A stretch of 64,000 nucleotides of DNA from Gari tellinella. Its lineage: Eukaryota > Mollusca > Bivalvia > Cardiida > Psammobiidae. The first letter of the stretch is position 1. Each line of letters starts with the position of its first letter. Location of the stretch: assembly GCA_922989275.2 (NCBI GenBank), contig OV277857.1:8308001-8372000 (forward strand). The letters run 5' to 3'. The position numbers and the translations under genes were made by a program. Below the pieces are notes generated by a model. The model worked only from the letters and a program-made list of their open reading frames with translations. It searched no databases and was not told where the DNA came from. Positions 20,937 to 31,835 of the stretch are shown here, one piece after another.

Positions 20937-22999
20937 CATGTTTCACACTTAGGACATATTAAAACAGTCTCATCACCTATATTAAAACTTTTTAATCGAT
21001 TATTATCTAAGGGAGAGTATCCAAATTGCTTTGGCGAAGGACTAATCTGTCCAGTATTCAAAGGGGGAAACATAGAAGATTCAAAAAATTATAGAGGTAT
21101 AACTTTAATAAATATACTTTCAAAAATATACTCACAAATCATTTTGAATAGACTCACAAAATGGAGTCAGGCACACGATAAAATAATTAAAAATCAGTTT
21201 GGATTTCAAAAAGGCAAGTCCACTGTCGACTGTATTTTCGTATTACACGCTATAATTGCAAATACTCTAGCAAATAAAAAGAAGTTATATTGCGCTTTCG
21301 TAGATTTTGAAAAATGTTTTGACAAAATTGATAGAAGTTATTTGTTCCATAAATTAATCACGGAAAATGTCAGTTCAAAACTTGTAAAAGCTCTTAAAAG
21401 TATGTATAGTGTAGTAAAGGCATGCGTTAGGTATAATTCGGAAAAAACATCATGTTTCGATTCAAATATCGTAGTAAAACAAGGACACCAGTGCTCTACT
21501 ATAATGTTTTTATTTTTCGTAAATGACATATTGACTCATTTAAATAGCCATATTGATGACTTATTCACACTTGATGACGTAAAACTATTCATCCTCTTAT
21601 TTGCTGATGACACGGTACTTTTTGCACACACACCACAGGCTCTACAATCATTACTTAACGATCTACAAATATATTGCAACACCTGGGGACTAAATGTAAA
21701 AACAAAGAAAACAAAGATTATGATATTCGAAAAAGGCCGACCAACAAAATATAATTTTAATATAACAATATTGTATTAGATATAGTAGACTCCTTTAAAT
21801 ATCTGCGGATAAACATGTTCAAAAACGGGAATTTGTTCCGAACACAGAAAAAATAGCAGAACATTCACTATTTGCTATGCATAATCTATTCATAATTTTT
21901 AACCAGCTAGACCTAGCTGTAAATGATAAATGTAAACTTTTTGATAGCCTCGTAGGCTCTATACTAAATTATGGAGCAGAAATTTTCGGATACCGTGAAT
22001 GTAAAAATATTGAACTTATACACTGTAAATTCTTACGGAAAATATTATGTGTTCGAAAAAGCACCAATCTTGATGGTTTATATGGAGAGCTTGGTAGATA
22101 TCCTATGCAAATCTGCCGAACAATCTTAATGATAAAATTTTGGGTTAAAATTATTAAATCTGGAAATAATACACCGGTAAAGATACTATACAATATGTTA
22201 AAACAAGACGCAAATAATGGTAACACTTACAGCGGTACAAATTGGGCTTCACATGTAAAACAAATTTTTGATGAAATAGGCATGTCAGATGTATGGATAA
22301 TGCAAGAGAACAATACTACACAACTTAACGCCATTAAACAACGACTCATAGATTCTTACAAGCAAAACTGGCATAATAGTATCAACAACTCAAATCGACT
22401 ATTATCCTATTCTAAGTACAAAGAAAAACTTGAAATTGAAAAATACCTCTTAGCTGCATAAATAGTAATAGTTACAGAATCGCCCTTACTAAATTTAGAC
22501 TTTCCTCTCATGATTTAGCTATAGAGAAAGGACGACACTTAAATAAACCACGAATAGAAAGAATTTGCCAAAATTGTAACAGATGAATATCACTTTCTCT
22601 TAGTTTGCCCGCAATATAGCGAATTAAGACGACGATATTTTTCTCCTTACTTTTGTCATTGGCCTAATATCCACAAATTTCAAAACTTGATGTCATCTAC
22701 ATCACCTAAAATTATTCGTAATCTTTCGAAATTTATATACAATGCATTTCAATATAGAACTGAAAACTAACACGCTACGATTTCTGTCAGATCACTTATT
22801 CCCCTATAGTTAGGTGGAATAATTTACTAGAACTCTAGTCAATTAACATATACTTCTCTGTAAAGTTTGTTTAATGAAACTTAATTGTTCATGTCAATGC
22901 TCTTTACGTATGTATATATTGTTCATGCAAATTGATGGCTATGAATATGCTTATGCTATTTTATGCCGAATAAAGATCTGTATCTGTATCTGTATCTGT
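20936..22999 (+). mobile_element. 5'-truncated non-LTR retrotransposon, LINE-B
   Basis: Coding sequence starts directly at the TA-3 end and the element finishes in a hexanucleotide tail, GATCTGTATCTGTATCTG. Such short-repeat tails mark several non-LTR clades. No target duplication was found, so the TA-3 element may have inserted at its edge or the left boundary is a deletion. Confidence 0.7.
20937..22770 (+). pseudogene. Reverse transcriptase of LINE-B, three breaks
   Basis: A continuous frame from 20937 to 21779 gives FNRLLSKGEYPNCFGEGLIC, DSKNYRGITLINILSKIYSQ, then QFGFQKGKSTVDCIF, motif A (FVDFEKCFDKID), VKQGHQCSTIMFLFFVNDI in place of the usual G-x-P-L-S, and motif C LFADDTVLFA near 21600-21630. 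The frame breaks near 21780-21870 and resumes at 21877-22461 with GSILNYGAEIFGY and a C-terminal domain. A third segment to about 22770 carries FRLSSHDLAIEKGRHLNKPR, ICQNCN and EYHFLLVCPQYSELRRRYF, a C-x2-C/H/C finger. Clade uncertain; not a working enzyme. Confidence 0.8.
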
Positions 23000-23000
23000 T
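22976..23000. repeat. (TCTGTA)n tail of LINE-B
   Basis: Four units of TCTGTA closing the element. Confidence 0.85.
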
Positions 23001-23162
23001 AAGGGTTCAGGTAGTGATAAATCTCTCATTGTTACTAATTATCCACCCAGGATAATTATAGGCACTGTATTGTTGTTGACTTCTCACCTTTTTAATTGTC
23101 AAATTTAAGTGTGGTACCCATAAAGTGTCTTTGCAAACAGATAGAGCATGGATGTGTTAAAT

Positions 23163-23382
23163 ATGTAGACCAAGATCAGAAGACTGGATATGCTAATAAT
23201 GTAGATCCAGATCATAGAGACCGGGTATGCTACTAATCTAGACTTAGATAATTTAGACTAGATGTGATAATAATGTAGACCCAGGTCATAAGAACGGATA
23301 TGCTTATAATGTAGACCTCATTCATCAAGACTTGATATGCCAATAATGTAAGCCAAGATCATAAGACCAACTGTATAACAGA
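23163..23382. repeat. 37-bp minisatellite, six imperfect units
   Basis: ATGTAGACC-type starts lie at 23163, 23199, 23236, 23273, 23309 and 23346, 36-37 bp apart. Units share GATCATAAGACC and GGATATGCTAATA. Confidence 0.75.
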
Positions 23383-23384
23383 CC

Positions 23385-23585
23385 CATGATAACATTCCAA
23401 AGTAATCGAAATGTAATCGAAATGTAATCGCTGATTACACCACTTGTTGGTCCTGTAATGGTTACGATTACGATTACATGTAATCGATTTTGAAAAAGTG
23501 ACCGAATTCATTCGATTACTTTGAAACAATATAATTAATTGCAATCGATTACGATTACACGATTACGATTACCTCATGTCTGGTA
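23385..23585. repeat. GTAATCGATTAC-rich element, copy 2
   Basis: GTAATCGAAATGTAATCG, GGTTACGATTACGATTAC and CAATCGATTACGATTACAC in dense succession, as at 20195. Ends not defined. Confidence 0.6.
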
Positions 23586-23630
23586 ATATCATACCTACAC
23601 AGCAATCCTCGGTAAACCAGTGCATTTAAC

Positions 23631-23823
23631 TTAACCTTTTTATCTGCTGGCAGCGACTTTGCCGATATTTGGAAACAGTTTGGACGTGGCGTCTGATCTG
23701 GATCAACACTGTTTGACACTCGTCTTTAGGATTCTTTACGTTCAACATGTATAAATCTAGATTTAAAAGTTTTTGCAGACGACAATTTCGGAGCATATTT
23801 TATTATCGCAGGATAAGGGTTAA
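23631..23823. mobile_element. TTAA-5 miniature element
   Basis: TTAACCTTTTTATCTGCTGG to GCAGGATAAGGGTTAA, TTAA at 23631-23634 and 23820-23823. One-sided cassette I and GCAGACGACAATTTCGGAG inside. Confidence 0.7.
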
Positions 23824-24140
23824 TAATTCCGAAACTGATACACTTATAGAAGCTATGTGTACTTTATTTCTATATTCATTTGCCCCATTTTACTGACATA
23901 AAACAATCGCTTAAATGTTTATCTATTGTTTGTTTTGAAATGGATCTTATAAGGTCTTGTTTTGCGTATGCAACTCTTTGTGAGTCTTTATATTGCGTCA
24001 GTTGAGTTAATCATAAAGTACACTAATGCAATCTCATTAATTTAAGATGCACTCTAAGTTATAAATTGTCACTATGGAATATGTAAGTACAAGTGGTAAT
24101 CACTGCTAACAGGGTACACTATCTAAATGTTTAATATGGC
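23824..24140. other. Unassigned AT-rich sequence
   Basis: Nothing recognised. Confidence 0.4.
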
Positions 24141-24567
24141 TCAAACTGTTACTCCATATCCTGTTTCTAGTTTTGAAGACAAGTGACCACTTAAAGAAGG
24201 TTGCAAGTACAGTGGAGAATCTGTTATTCTTTCCCAATAAACGCGTTTACGCTAAAACTATTATTTGCAGTGCAAACAGTTTGGAGCCAGATCAGACGCC
24301 GGGTAACCCGGCGTCTGACCAGGCTCCAAACTGTTTGCCACCAAGATAAACAAGAATTATCAGAATTGTCCAAAAGTTGTTCTTTCCTACGTTTTAGCGC
24401 TTTGCGTTTGCGTACGTTTGCGTTTAAACGGGAAAGAATAACAGATTTTCCACTGTACCATCGGCTGCAATATAAAAGACAGTTTTAAACATATCCATGA
24501 CATATAAAATAGAACGTTTTTCTTCGAAGGAGTAATGTGTATCTATGGAGAACGTGTAATAGGTTAA
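24141..24567. mobile_element. TTAA-4 element interrupted by TA-1
   Basis: GTTACTCCATATCCTGTTTC and GACAAGTGACCACTTAAAG precede the insert; CATATCCATGACATATAAAA, TTCTTCGAAGGAGTAATG and a terminal GGTTAA follow it. The insert sits in the first hairpin arm. Confidence 0.65.
24208..24457 (+). mobile_element. TA-1 element nested in TTAA-4
   Basis: TACAGTGGAGAATCTGTTAT to GATTTTCCACTGTA with a complete cassette I. Confidence 0.9.
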
Positions 24568-24827
24568 CCCATCACCGCCATTACAATTTTACTCCATAAC
24601 TTAACACATTAGGTTCATTACTCTAATCAAGAAAAAAGTTCCATTTTACAGTCATGATTATGATACGTGAAATCATAGTATTTATCGTACCTACATGTAA
24701 TGGTGTGTTACAGTAGGCTGAAATAAAGCAGAATGCGCATGTAGGCGCACTTTGCTTTACTCAAACCCGTTTAAGTACTCACCTGTCTTCAAAACTAGTT
24801 ACAGGCTATGGAGTAAAAATTAAAGTT
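24564..24827. mobile_element. TTAA-4 element, adjacent copy
   Basis: Begins at the TTAA that ends the preceding copy. Cassette II is clear (AAAGCAGAATGCGCATGTAG and inverse), followed by CACCTGTCTTCAAAACTAG and GGCTATGGAGTAAAAATTAA. Confidence 0.65.
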
Positions 24828-25234
24828 GACTGCTTTATAAAAGAATTGTTATCGAAACCATTATTCCAAAGTAATTTTAAATCAATATGAACAATGAAAT
24901 TGCTACGAATGCCGGATCAGGATCAAAATTGCTTGCCATGTCGACTTAAATTAGTTTAAGTTTAGTTTTACTTTAATCGTCTCTGGTGGTGAAATGGTTA
25001 AATGTATTAATATCATATATTTATCCAAATACACTATTGAGGTATGTGGTGACAGCTAGTATTGCTAAAATGTCAGTAACGTATCGCTTTTGATTCTCTC
25101 CTGAAAGCTCGTTTTCTGTTTATTTAGCACGGTGCAGTAAAACTATGATTAGCTCGTATTTCCGTTTAATTCGTCGTTCGGGGGTTTATAATAGCTAGTT
25201 TTAACTGCATATCGATTGGTATAAAATTACAAAC
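24828..25234. other. Unassigned sequence with one cassette I arm
   Basis: GCCGGATCAGGATCAAAATT near 24912-24932 is an isolated arm. Nothing else recognised. Confidence 0.4.
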
Positions 25235-25450
25235 GTTATCAACAAAACACCTTGCCATTTCATCACCAACTGGCAGGTATGGATTACGCGAGCATTGTGT
25301 CTGAAATTATCTGTTAATGCATACCAATGACTTAAGTAGTAAATAACACACATTTGTGCAATGTCTAGAGAAAAATTTAGTGATGCACCATTAATAGTGG
25401 TAATAACGTTCCTCTTTCACACTTTACCCTTCATTTTCATGCCGTCATCA
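25235..25450. repeat. Dispersed repeat U (copy 2 of 5)
   Basis: AAAATTACAAACGTTATCAA, TGCCATTTCATCACCAAC and GAAATTATCTGTTAATGC match the other U copies. Confidence 0.5.
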
Positions 25451-25469
25451 CTTATAAGTATTTCGCTGT

Positions 25470-25697
25470 TAAATTTATATTGAGATTTTTATCCAATTCA
25501 GCGCTTTATTATCGTCTGCTTAAATATTGTTGTCTGCAATATCGTTTGAAAATATCAATGTTGTATGAGTTCCAAACATCGATACGAGTATCAAATATTT
25601 TGGATCCTGATCAGAAGCCACATTACGCGGCGTCTGATCAGGATCTAAACTGTTTGCAAAGTCGCCTTTTGGCACCGTTTGCAGTGTAAGAGTTAAC
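25470..25697. mobile_element. TTAA-3/TTAA-5-type hairpin element
   Basis: ATTATCGTCTGCTTAAATAT, then cassette I (TTTTGGATCCTGATCAGAAG with GCGGCGTCTGATCAGGATC) and TGCAGTGTAAGAGTTAA. The paralogue is at 39655-39890. Confidence 0.6.
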
Positions 25698-26042
25698 CAG
25701 TTCTCGCCTGCTATAATTTTCAAATTTCAATTTTAGATAGATTCTATTTTGACTAATTTAAAGTATTATTCTAACGAGTTACAAACAATTTCGATTTTGA
25801 TCAGATACCGCGTAATATGGCACCTGATTATGATCCAATCTATTTGCAAGTAACCAGTCTATTCGGAATATAACGTCACAAAGTAAAATGTCATACAATT
25901 AAAAGTAGAATACGACAATTTCTTTAAAGTCTGACGACTTCATTTCATGAAAGTGGCAAACAGTTAAGATGCTTATCAGAAGTAGTTTCTTTAGCGCAAA
26001 TATGCTTAAATTTGAAGAATTGATGTTTCCCTCGGTGTTATC
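25698..26042. other. Worn cassette I copies, otherwise unassigned
   Basis: A weak hairpin at 25783-25850 (ACAATTTCGATTTTGATCAG with CTGATTATGATCCAATC) and a lone arm near 25955-25980. Confidence 0.4.
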
Positions 26043-26224
26043 TAGGCAAACAGCGTATACTTTGATATGAGGCGTCTGATCAGAGTCTACGCTGTTTGCT
26101 GATAGGAATTTCAAAATAAAACAAAATGAAAATGAAAATTTTGATCCGGAATCCTTTTGAAAAAAATAATGGACTAATCCAAGATATAAACATGGAAGAA
26201 TCCACTGGGCACAAATGGGTTAAC
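26043..26224 (-). mobile_element. TTAA-1 element, left end lost
   Basis: Reverse orientation: shortened cassette I, GATAGGAATTTCAAAATAAA, ATCCACTGGGCACAAATGGG and final TTAA. Present in this segmental copy only. Confidence 0.7.
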
Positions 26225-26369
26225 ACGACTTTATTTATTTACTGTTTGTAGACATTAGTGGAACATTGTTGCATTACAGCTTTTTAGATAGAGTATGCAC
26301 TATGTGAGTCCACTTGGCAATATACGTATCATTCGAGATTGCATGATAGTATGTTGTTGCTATACATTA

Positions 26370-26690
26370 TTTGATATTAAATTACAAATATTATTGACAA
26401 ACCACATTTCCATTTCATCACAAGTACACTCAAGTCGAATACTGTTTGTGCCTGACATTAAATGTTATTGCATATGAACGAATTATTAATAAGAAGTCCA
26501 TTGCACTGACAGACTACACGTGATGCATCAAATTATCATATTTCAATAGTCTAGGCAAACGTGATAGATTAACAGACACCTAATGTGCAGACTAATCCAA
26601 CTAAAACTTTACAACGTTTCGTGAGCCATTTAATTTACTAGGCGTTCCGTTCAACAACCCAATTCACTAACGAATCATACAGTAAAGAAA
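26370..26690. repeat. Dispersed repeat U (copy 3 of 5)
   Basis: ACTCAAGTCGAATACTGTTT, GAATTATTAATAAGAAGTCC and CCATTTAATTTACTAGGCGT align with 41710-42240. Confidence 0.55.
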
Positions 26691-27004
26691 GGTGAACAAT
26701 AACATTTTTTAATTTCGTGCAGATTCATGTCCACTTCCTAAAATAATTGTGTAGTTGATAAATTTATGTTAACATAATCAATCATGAACTCATAACCACC
26801 AAATGGATCATCATCTTCACAAATCTATTTCCGTAAGCAGTTTGTGTCAATCTTTTATTTTCTTTTTTAAAGAAAGTATTAACTGTTATATGTGTTTGAA
26901 CACTTTCACTGCCAGTTTTAAAATGTCATAATCCACCTAACACATAAATTGCCATAACATGGTCTTCTTTCAATTTTATCAGTTTATTTAAATTTCTAGA
27001 GTTT

Positions 27005-28224
27005 TAGATTTATTTTTGGCAGTGTGAATTGAAAAGAACATAAGTCGTGTGAATGTCAAAACAAATTTTGGTATTAACTAATTATATCAGTTAGTGTTGC
27101 CGAGCTTAGTAGCGAAAATTCATAATTGAAACATAAGACAAATAAAAAAAAAGAAAACTTCCAGATAAGTGTACACTTGGTACAACTTATTCAGTGAAAC
27201 CTTTGCGAAATAAGATTATGGGGCTTTAATATGTTTTTACAATATTTAAATATTCACCTTTTGTATAGCTACAAGTTAAAACCTATCACACGTCACAATT
27301 GTTATCATAATATAAAGTTATAAACGCCTCGTAAATTGTATGTTACAAGTTGGATTACTTAATCCGTATCTTCTTTGTATATTTTAAAACGATTAACCGT
27401 AATACACTTCTATTTTCACTAGCAAACTTGCAATTGTTTTACACGCTGCGTTTAAGCTTAAAAATCAATAATATAGTAACTATGTGCTTGACTTTGCATG
27501 TGTAGGTTTGCTTCCAAAAGGAGACAACTTTTTCCTAAGTTAGAATTTTTTTTCTTTGAAAAGACATCAACGTAATGTAAGACTAAACAATGTATTAACC
27601 TATATATAGTAGTTCTTCTATCAACTGCGAATATCTATTATATTGATGTCAGTCATAACTGTCTATTTTGAAAATGTACATTTTGTGTATGATAGCCCGG
27701 TGACCTAAGTACGTGAATAAAATGTTTGACCTTGTCTAGCCAACGAAACCTAGGATTTATTTCCAGATTTTTTCTCTTGAAATGGCCAATGATACATATT
27801 AAGTCATTTTAAAAAATGTATCGTAGTATATGCGGAGTCATGTATACACTTATAAGTGTGTATGTTAATATTCAATGACTATATATCCTCAACTCATTCC
27901 CGACTGTAGTTACCTGATGCAAAACAAATTACGCCTAGAATTAATAGTATGCCACACTCAATACGAGCGTATATTTCTTTTTGCAAACAACTTATGAAAC
28001 CACTGTAACACAGCTACATTGTTGCGTGGACGCAAAGGAACCCAACAGCCCATCAACTGACTCCCGAATAATCTCGCCGTTAAAGGCATGTTACGGTATG
28101 TTCTCTTATCCCACAACTGCTATGAAGTATCCACTGCCATGACGTCATCCAGTTTAAATAACTGCCGTTTGTTCTTATTACTCAAACCCCCTTAAGGCTT
28201 GTCATGTGCCTGTTGGATCAAGGG
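27005..28224. other. 1.2 kb AT-rich sequence, nothing recognised
   Basis: A single TGACGTCA near 28140 lies in CCATGACGTCATCCAGTTTA, resembling the minisatellite unit at 38823. Confidence 0.4.
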
Positions 28225-28508
28225 TAGACTGCTACACATCCGTTATCAGTAGGATTAATACCACCGGTCGCCATAAGAGTGTATCTCTACTAATGTATCT
28301 CTTGTGTCCCCCATGTCTTCCCGATGTCAAATATACGACCGATGTTCACAGATGATAGTCTGAGGACTGGTCGGATATTTCTATATCTAGCCTATTGTAA
28401 GCCGATGTGGGCATATGGAACTAATCTTTGAAAACATCGGTGGATATTTGACTAGGGCATTAGGTAATACACTTGTTCAGTCAAAAATATAATTGAAGAA
28501 CTTTGTTA

Positions 28509-28869
28509 TACAGTGTTTCCACCATACAACGGACCTCCAAACAACGACTCTCTCCGTACAACGACTTTGTCACAGTTCCATAAACAAGACATTTATGTCT
28601 AACGCTTTCACTGATGCGAAATTGTCTGCTTAAAGTTGTCGTCTGCTGTTTCTCTAAAAAATAGATAAGTGGTTATTTTGATATAATACTATGATAAACG
28701 AGTGACAAACAGCTTGAATCAAGATCAGACGCCGCGTTACGCGGTGTCTGATCTTTATTTAAGTTGTTTGCAAATGTAAGCCAATTTCACTTCCTATAAC
28801 GACTCCCTCCGAACAACACACATAATTTCTATCTCTCATTGGGTGTCGTTGAAGAACTGGAGCACTGTA
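28509..28869 (+). mobile_element. TA-4 miniature element
   Basis: TACAGTGTTTCCACCATACA to GAACTGGAGCACTGTA with TA at both ends. Interior AAGTTGTCGTCTGCTGTTTC, GATAAACGAGTGACAAACAG, cassette I (GATCAGACGCCGCGTTACGC) and CTCTCATTGGGTGTCGTTG. Best-preserved copy of the family here. Confidence 0.85.
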
Positions 28870-28929
28870 CTATTCTTTCCGACAAAAAAGACATAATTCC
28901 TAAACATGAACAGTATTTACTACAGTTTT

Positions 28930-29110
28930 CGTGGAGAATAAATGTAAAATTAAGGCAACTGGTGACACAGGGTCTTGTAATCATACATGCTATTGTTTGT
29001 TAATTCCCTGTAGGACCTTGCTGCAAATTGCTATTTTTAATGGATACCGCAACACATTATTTTGGGAAGTCATCAGAATACATTTATCATAAAATAGGTC
29101 GCAGGAAATG
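28930..29110 (+). other. Locally well-conserved block in the segmental duplication
   Basis: About 92 percent identical by eye to 43365-43540, clearly above its flanks. One frame reads CYCLLIPCRTLLQIAIFNGY in this copy. Differences between copies fall at all codon positions, so coding is not supported. Function unknown. Confidence 0.4.
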
Positions 29111-29280
29111 TATGAAATGGAAGTAATTCAACGTCTCATCGGTATAGGAATCGTCGTTATTCTTGATTGATTCTTTTAACCCTTTCGCTGTCAATGACGG
29201 CAAAACTGCATTGACGAAACGTGCGATAGATGAATACAAGGCTGATGAATAAATACGATAGACTCAAGCAGGAAACGCAA

Positions 29281-29363
29281 CACAAACAATACACCCATCT
29301 CTCAAGCAGAACACACACACAGTCATACCATAACAAACACACACACACACGCGCGCGTGCAAT
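29281..29363. repeat. (CA)n microsatellite with CG end
   Basis: CACACACACACA runs ending CACACACGCGCGCGTG. Confidence 0.9.
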
Positions 29364-29699
29364 ATCATTCCCTCATCCACACACCAAATAGAAAACACTC
29401 AAGACAAACATAAAGCAAAGTGAATATAGGAGCCCGCCTTGGTACGGTCAGTAGCAATCAATAATTAATTATAAAGTAACCATTTTAATAATAAAAGTGT
29501 ACGTCAAGCTGTCCATATTTATAATATATCTATCGATGATTTATAGAGATTTCTTATTTAGATATATTTCATATCGTCACAGTTGATATCATCACTAGTG
29601 ATGATATCACCTTTTGTGACGTCACGTCACAATATCTTTAGTTACTTCGCGCAGAAACAATTCATGCTGTGTGTTTTTCTGCAAAAACGTCATTAAAAT
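29364..29699. other. Unassigned sequence with short palindrome
   Basis: GTTGATATCATCACTAGTGA followed by TGATATCACC near 29582-29612 is a short inverted repeat; GTGACGTCACGTCAC lies next to it. Nothing else recognised. Confidence 0.4.
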
Positions 29700-29802
29700 C
29701 TATTTAATAAATAGAATAATCAATTCCTTTGAATAATTATGAAAAATATATAACTCGAAAGGGTTGTTATCTGGGTAAAACATTCGTCTTTGTTTTTTAA
29801 CC

Positions 29803-29812
29803 AGATAACAAC
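29803..29812. repeat. Target-site duplication of LINE-C, left
   Basis: AGATAACAAC, repeated at 31748-31757. Confidence 0.7.
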
Positions 29813-29814
29813 AT

Positions 29815-31041
29815 CAGTCAGCATATCGTAAGCATCACTCTACAGAAACTGCTCTTCTAAAAGTTCAAAATGACATCTTGCAATATCTTGATAAGAATGA
29901 AATCACAATTCTGGTGATGCTTGACCTATCTGCCGCATTCGACACAATTGATCATGAAACATTACTCAATCGCCTTGAAAAAGACTTCAAAATTATTGGA
30001 AACCCACTAAAGTGGATGACCTCATACCTGACCGACCGTTACCAAACAGTCGCGGTAGATGGCGAATTATCTGCCCCAGTTCAAATGAAATTTAGTGTGC
30101 CACAGGGGTCAGTCCTTGGACCGAAGAACTACATCTTGTACACAAAACCTGTCGGCTCAATTTGCAGAAAACATCAGCTGGATCATCACTTCTATGCAGA
30201 TGATTCACAGTTATACTTGTCATTTAAGCCTAAAGACACATCTTGTCAACAAGAAGCCCTTTCAAAAGTCGAAGGGTGTCTCAAAGACATAGTATCATGG
30301 ATGCACCAGAACATGTTGAAGCTGAACACTGACAAAACTGAGGTCATACTGTTTCATTCAAAAAAGTTTAACGTTCCTGGAGATTTTCACGTACAAGTGG
30401 GAAACTCAAAAACCAAACCATCAGTATGTGTGAAGAATCTTGGTGCTAGATTAGATTCCCAAATGGATATGACACAGCACATTAACGCTGTGTGCAGGTC
30501 TGGCTACTCACAGCTGCGGCATATAGGTCATATTAGACAGTACCTGTCTCCAGAAGCTACAAAGACCTTGATCAATTCTCTGGTCACTTCAAAAATTGAC
30601 TACTGCAACTCACTGCTGTATGGGATTCCCCAAAACTCAGTATGCAAACTACAGCGTGTGCAAAATACAGCAGCCCGCATCATTACCAGGACCCCTCGGT
30701 ACAATCACATCACTCCAGTCTTGAAGGATCTTCACTGGCTTCCAGTTCAACACAGAATTGAATTCAAAATTCTGACACTCACATACAAAGCCATGTGCAA
30801 TGATTCTCCAAGGTACATTGTCAATATGCTTGACGTGTATAAACCTCGAAGAGAGCTGCGGTCTGCAACTAAATCAGTATCGCTGGTTGTACAGAGTCGT
30901 TTGGTGAGGTTTGGAGATAGAAGTTTCATGCATGCAGCCCCAAAGCTCTGGAACAGTCTACCATCAGACATTAGAGATGCAAGCTTAGTTGCAGTTTTCA
31001 AAAAGCATCTGAAAACACATTACTTTAATATTTGTTATTAG
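29815..31041 (+). CDS. Reverse transcriptase (C-terminal part of ORF2) of LINE-C
   Basis: The open frame enters at the truncation with SAYRKHHSTETALLKVQNDI, so any start codon within it is incidental. Motif A is VMLDLSAAFDTIDHETLL near 29910-29965. The G-x-P-G-S motif is SVPQGSVLGP near 30095. Motif C is HFYADDSQLYLS near 30187-30225 with both aspartates. Then come the motif D/E region (MLKLNTDKTEVILF) and the C-terminal domain with HWLPVQHRIEFKILTLTYKA and RSFMHAAPKLWNSLPSDIRD. The endonuclease and the first RT segments are missing, so it cannot retrotranspose by itself. Sequence style fits CR1/L2-type Jockey-superfamily elements. Confidence 0.85.
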   Translation, partial: QSAYRKHHSTETALLKVQNDILQYLDKNEITILVMLDLSAAFDTIDHETLLNRLEKDFKIIGNPLKWMTSYLTDRYQTVAVDGELSAPVQMKFSVPQGSVLGPKNYILYTKPVGSICRKHQLDHHFYADDSQLYLSFKPKDTSCQQEALSKVEGCLKDIVSWMHQNMLKLNTDKTEVILFHSKKFNVPGDFHVQVGNSKTKPSVCVKNLGARLDSQMDMTQHINAVCRSGYSQLRHIGHIRQYLSPEATKTLINSLVTSKIDYCNSLLYGIPQNSVCKLQRVQNTAARIITRTPRYNHITPVLKDLHWLPVQHRIEFKILTLTYKAMCNDSPRYIVNMLDVYKPRRELRSATKSVSLVVQSRLVRFGDRSFMHAAPKLWNSLPSDIRDASLVAVFKKHLKTHYFNICY

Positions 31042-31187
31042 AACACTGCTACCTATGCGATATGTTCTTGCTGTAGATGTTGTGGGTCCAAATGGGAGTT
31101 TCTGGAGTATTATCTGGTTTTCGGTCTCTTAAAGAAATTTTAGTTATTGTCGCATGCTATTTTTCCTAGTTATGTTACATTGGGCGG

Positions 31188-31620
31188 CCTGCATTGGGCG
31201 TTCTGTTATTATTTCTATCAGTCGGCATAAAGAAGCCATTTGCTTCGTTGCTCTCGATTGTTGAGGTAGTGCAATCGCCGTTTTGGGGGCTGTCTTCTGT
31301 ATGTTTAGTGGCCTTCATTGGGCGCTCTGCTGTTATTTCTATCAGTCCGCATAAAGAAGCCATTTGCTTCGTTGCTCTTGATTGATGGGGTAACGTGATC
31401 GCCATTTTGGGGACTGTCTTTTGTACGTTTATTATGTTTATTTCATATCTAATTGTAATTATTTGTTTTCCTGGCGGCCTGCATTTGGGCGCTCTACTAT
31501 TGTTTCTATCGGTCGACAATCAGAAGCCGGTTGCTTCATTGCTGATTGATTGGAGTAATGTGATCGCCATTTTGGGGGCTGTCTTTTATATGTTTATTCA
31601 TGTTTATTTTAGATCATATT
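31188..31620. repeat. Three direct repeats in the 3' region of LINE-C
   Basis: GGCCTGCATTGGGCG-type starts at 31188, 31312 and 31476. Each unit carries TTTCTATCAGTC, AGAAGCCATTTGCTTCGTTG and GATCGCCATTTTGGGG. Units are about 125-165 bp apart. Confidence 0.75.
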
Positions 31621-31726
31621 GTAGTTATTTTGTCTTTTCTTGTTTGTAGGTACATTTGTGTAACTTCATGTGAAGCGCTTTTGAACGCACTACCCCTGTG
31701 TGAAAAGAGCGCTATATAAATCTGGT

Positions 31727-31747
31727 ATAATAATAATAATAATAATA
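31727..31747. repeat. (TAA)n tail of LINE-C
   Basis: Seven or so TAA units just before the target duplication. Confidence 0.9.
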
Positions 31748-31835
31748 AGATAACAACCCATTCTCGTGATATATTTTTCATATCAATCCAAAGGAATTGC
31801 GTATCCTCTATGTATTTATTGAAGTATCTACAACT

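Larger units (their letters stand above)
29813..31747 (+). mobile_element. 5'-truncated non-LTR retrotransposon (CR1/L2-like), LINE-C
   Basis: Begins in the RT region, has an uninterrupted RT frame, a 700-bp 3' untranslated region with three related repeats and a (TAA)n tail. A 10-bp target duplication flanks it. Its frame is open throughout, so it is the youngest LINE in the window. Confidence 0.85.
29700..31835. mobile_element. Inverted-repeat element split by LINE-C
   Basis: Left arm 29700-29812 (ATTCCTTTGAATAATTATGA, AACTCGAAAGGGTTGTTATC) is the inverse of right arm 31748-31835 (GATAACAACCCATTCTCG, CATATCAATCCAAAGGAATT). The LINE entered near the hairpin tip. No coding capacity outside the LINE. 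Confidence 0.65.

Noticed and set aside
22376..22999. Host gene with polyadenylation signal near 22970 (AATAAAG)
   Set aside because: The sequence is the 3' region of LINE-B ending in its hexanucleotide tail.
31175..31649. Frames of 63-114 residues on both strands
   Set aside because: They cross the triplicated untranslated units of LINE-C; the internal repeats explain their self-similarity.
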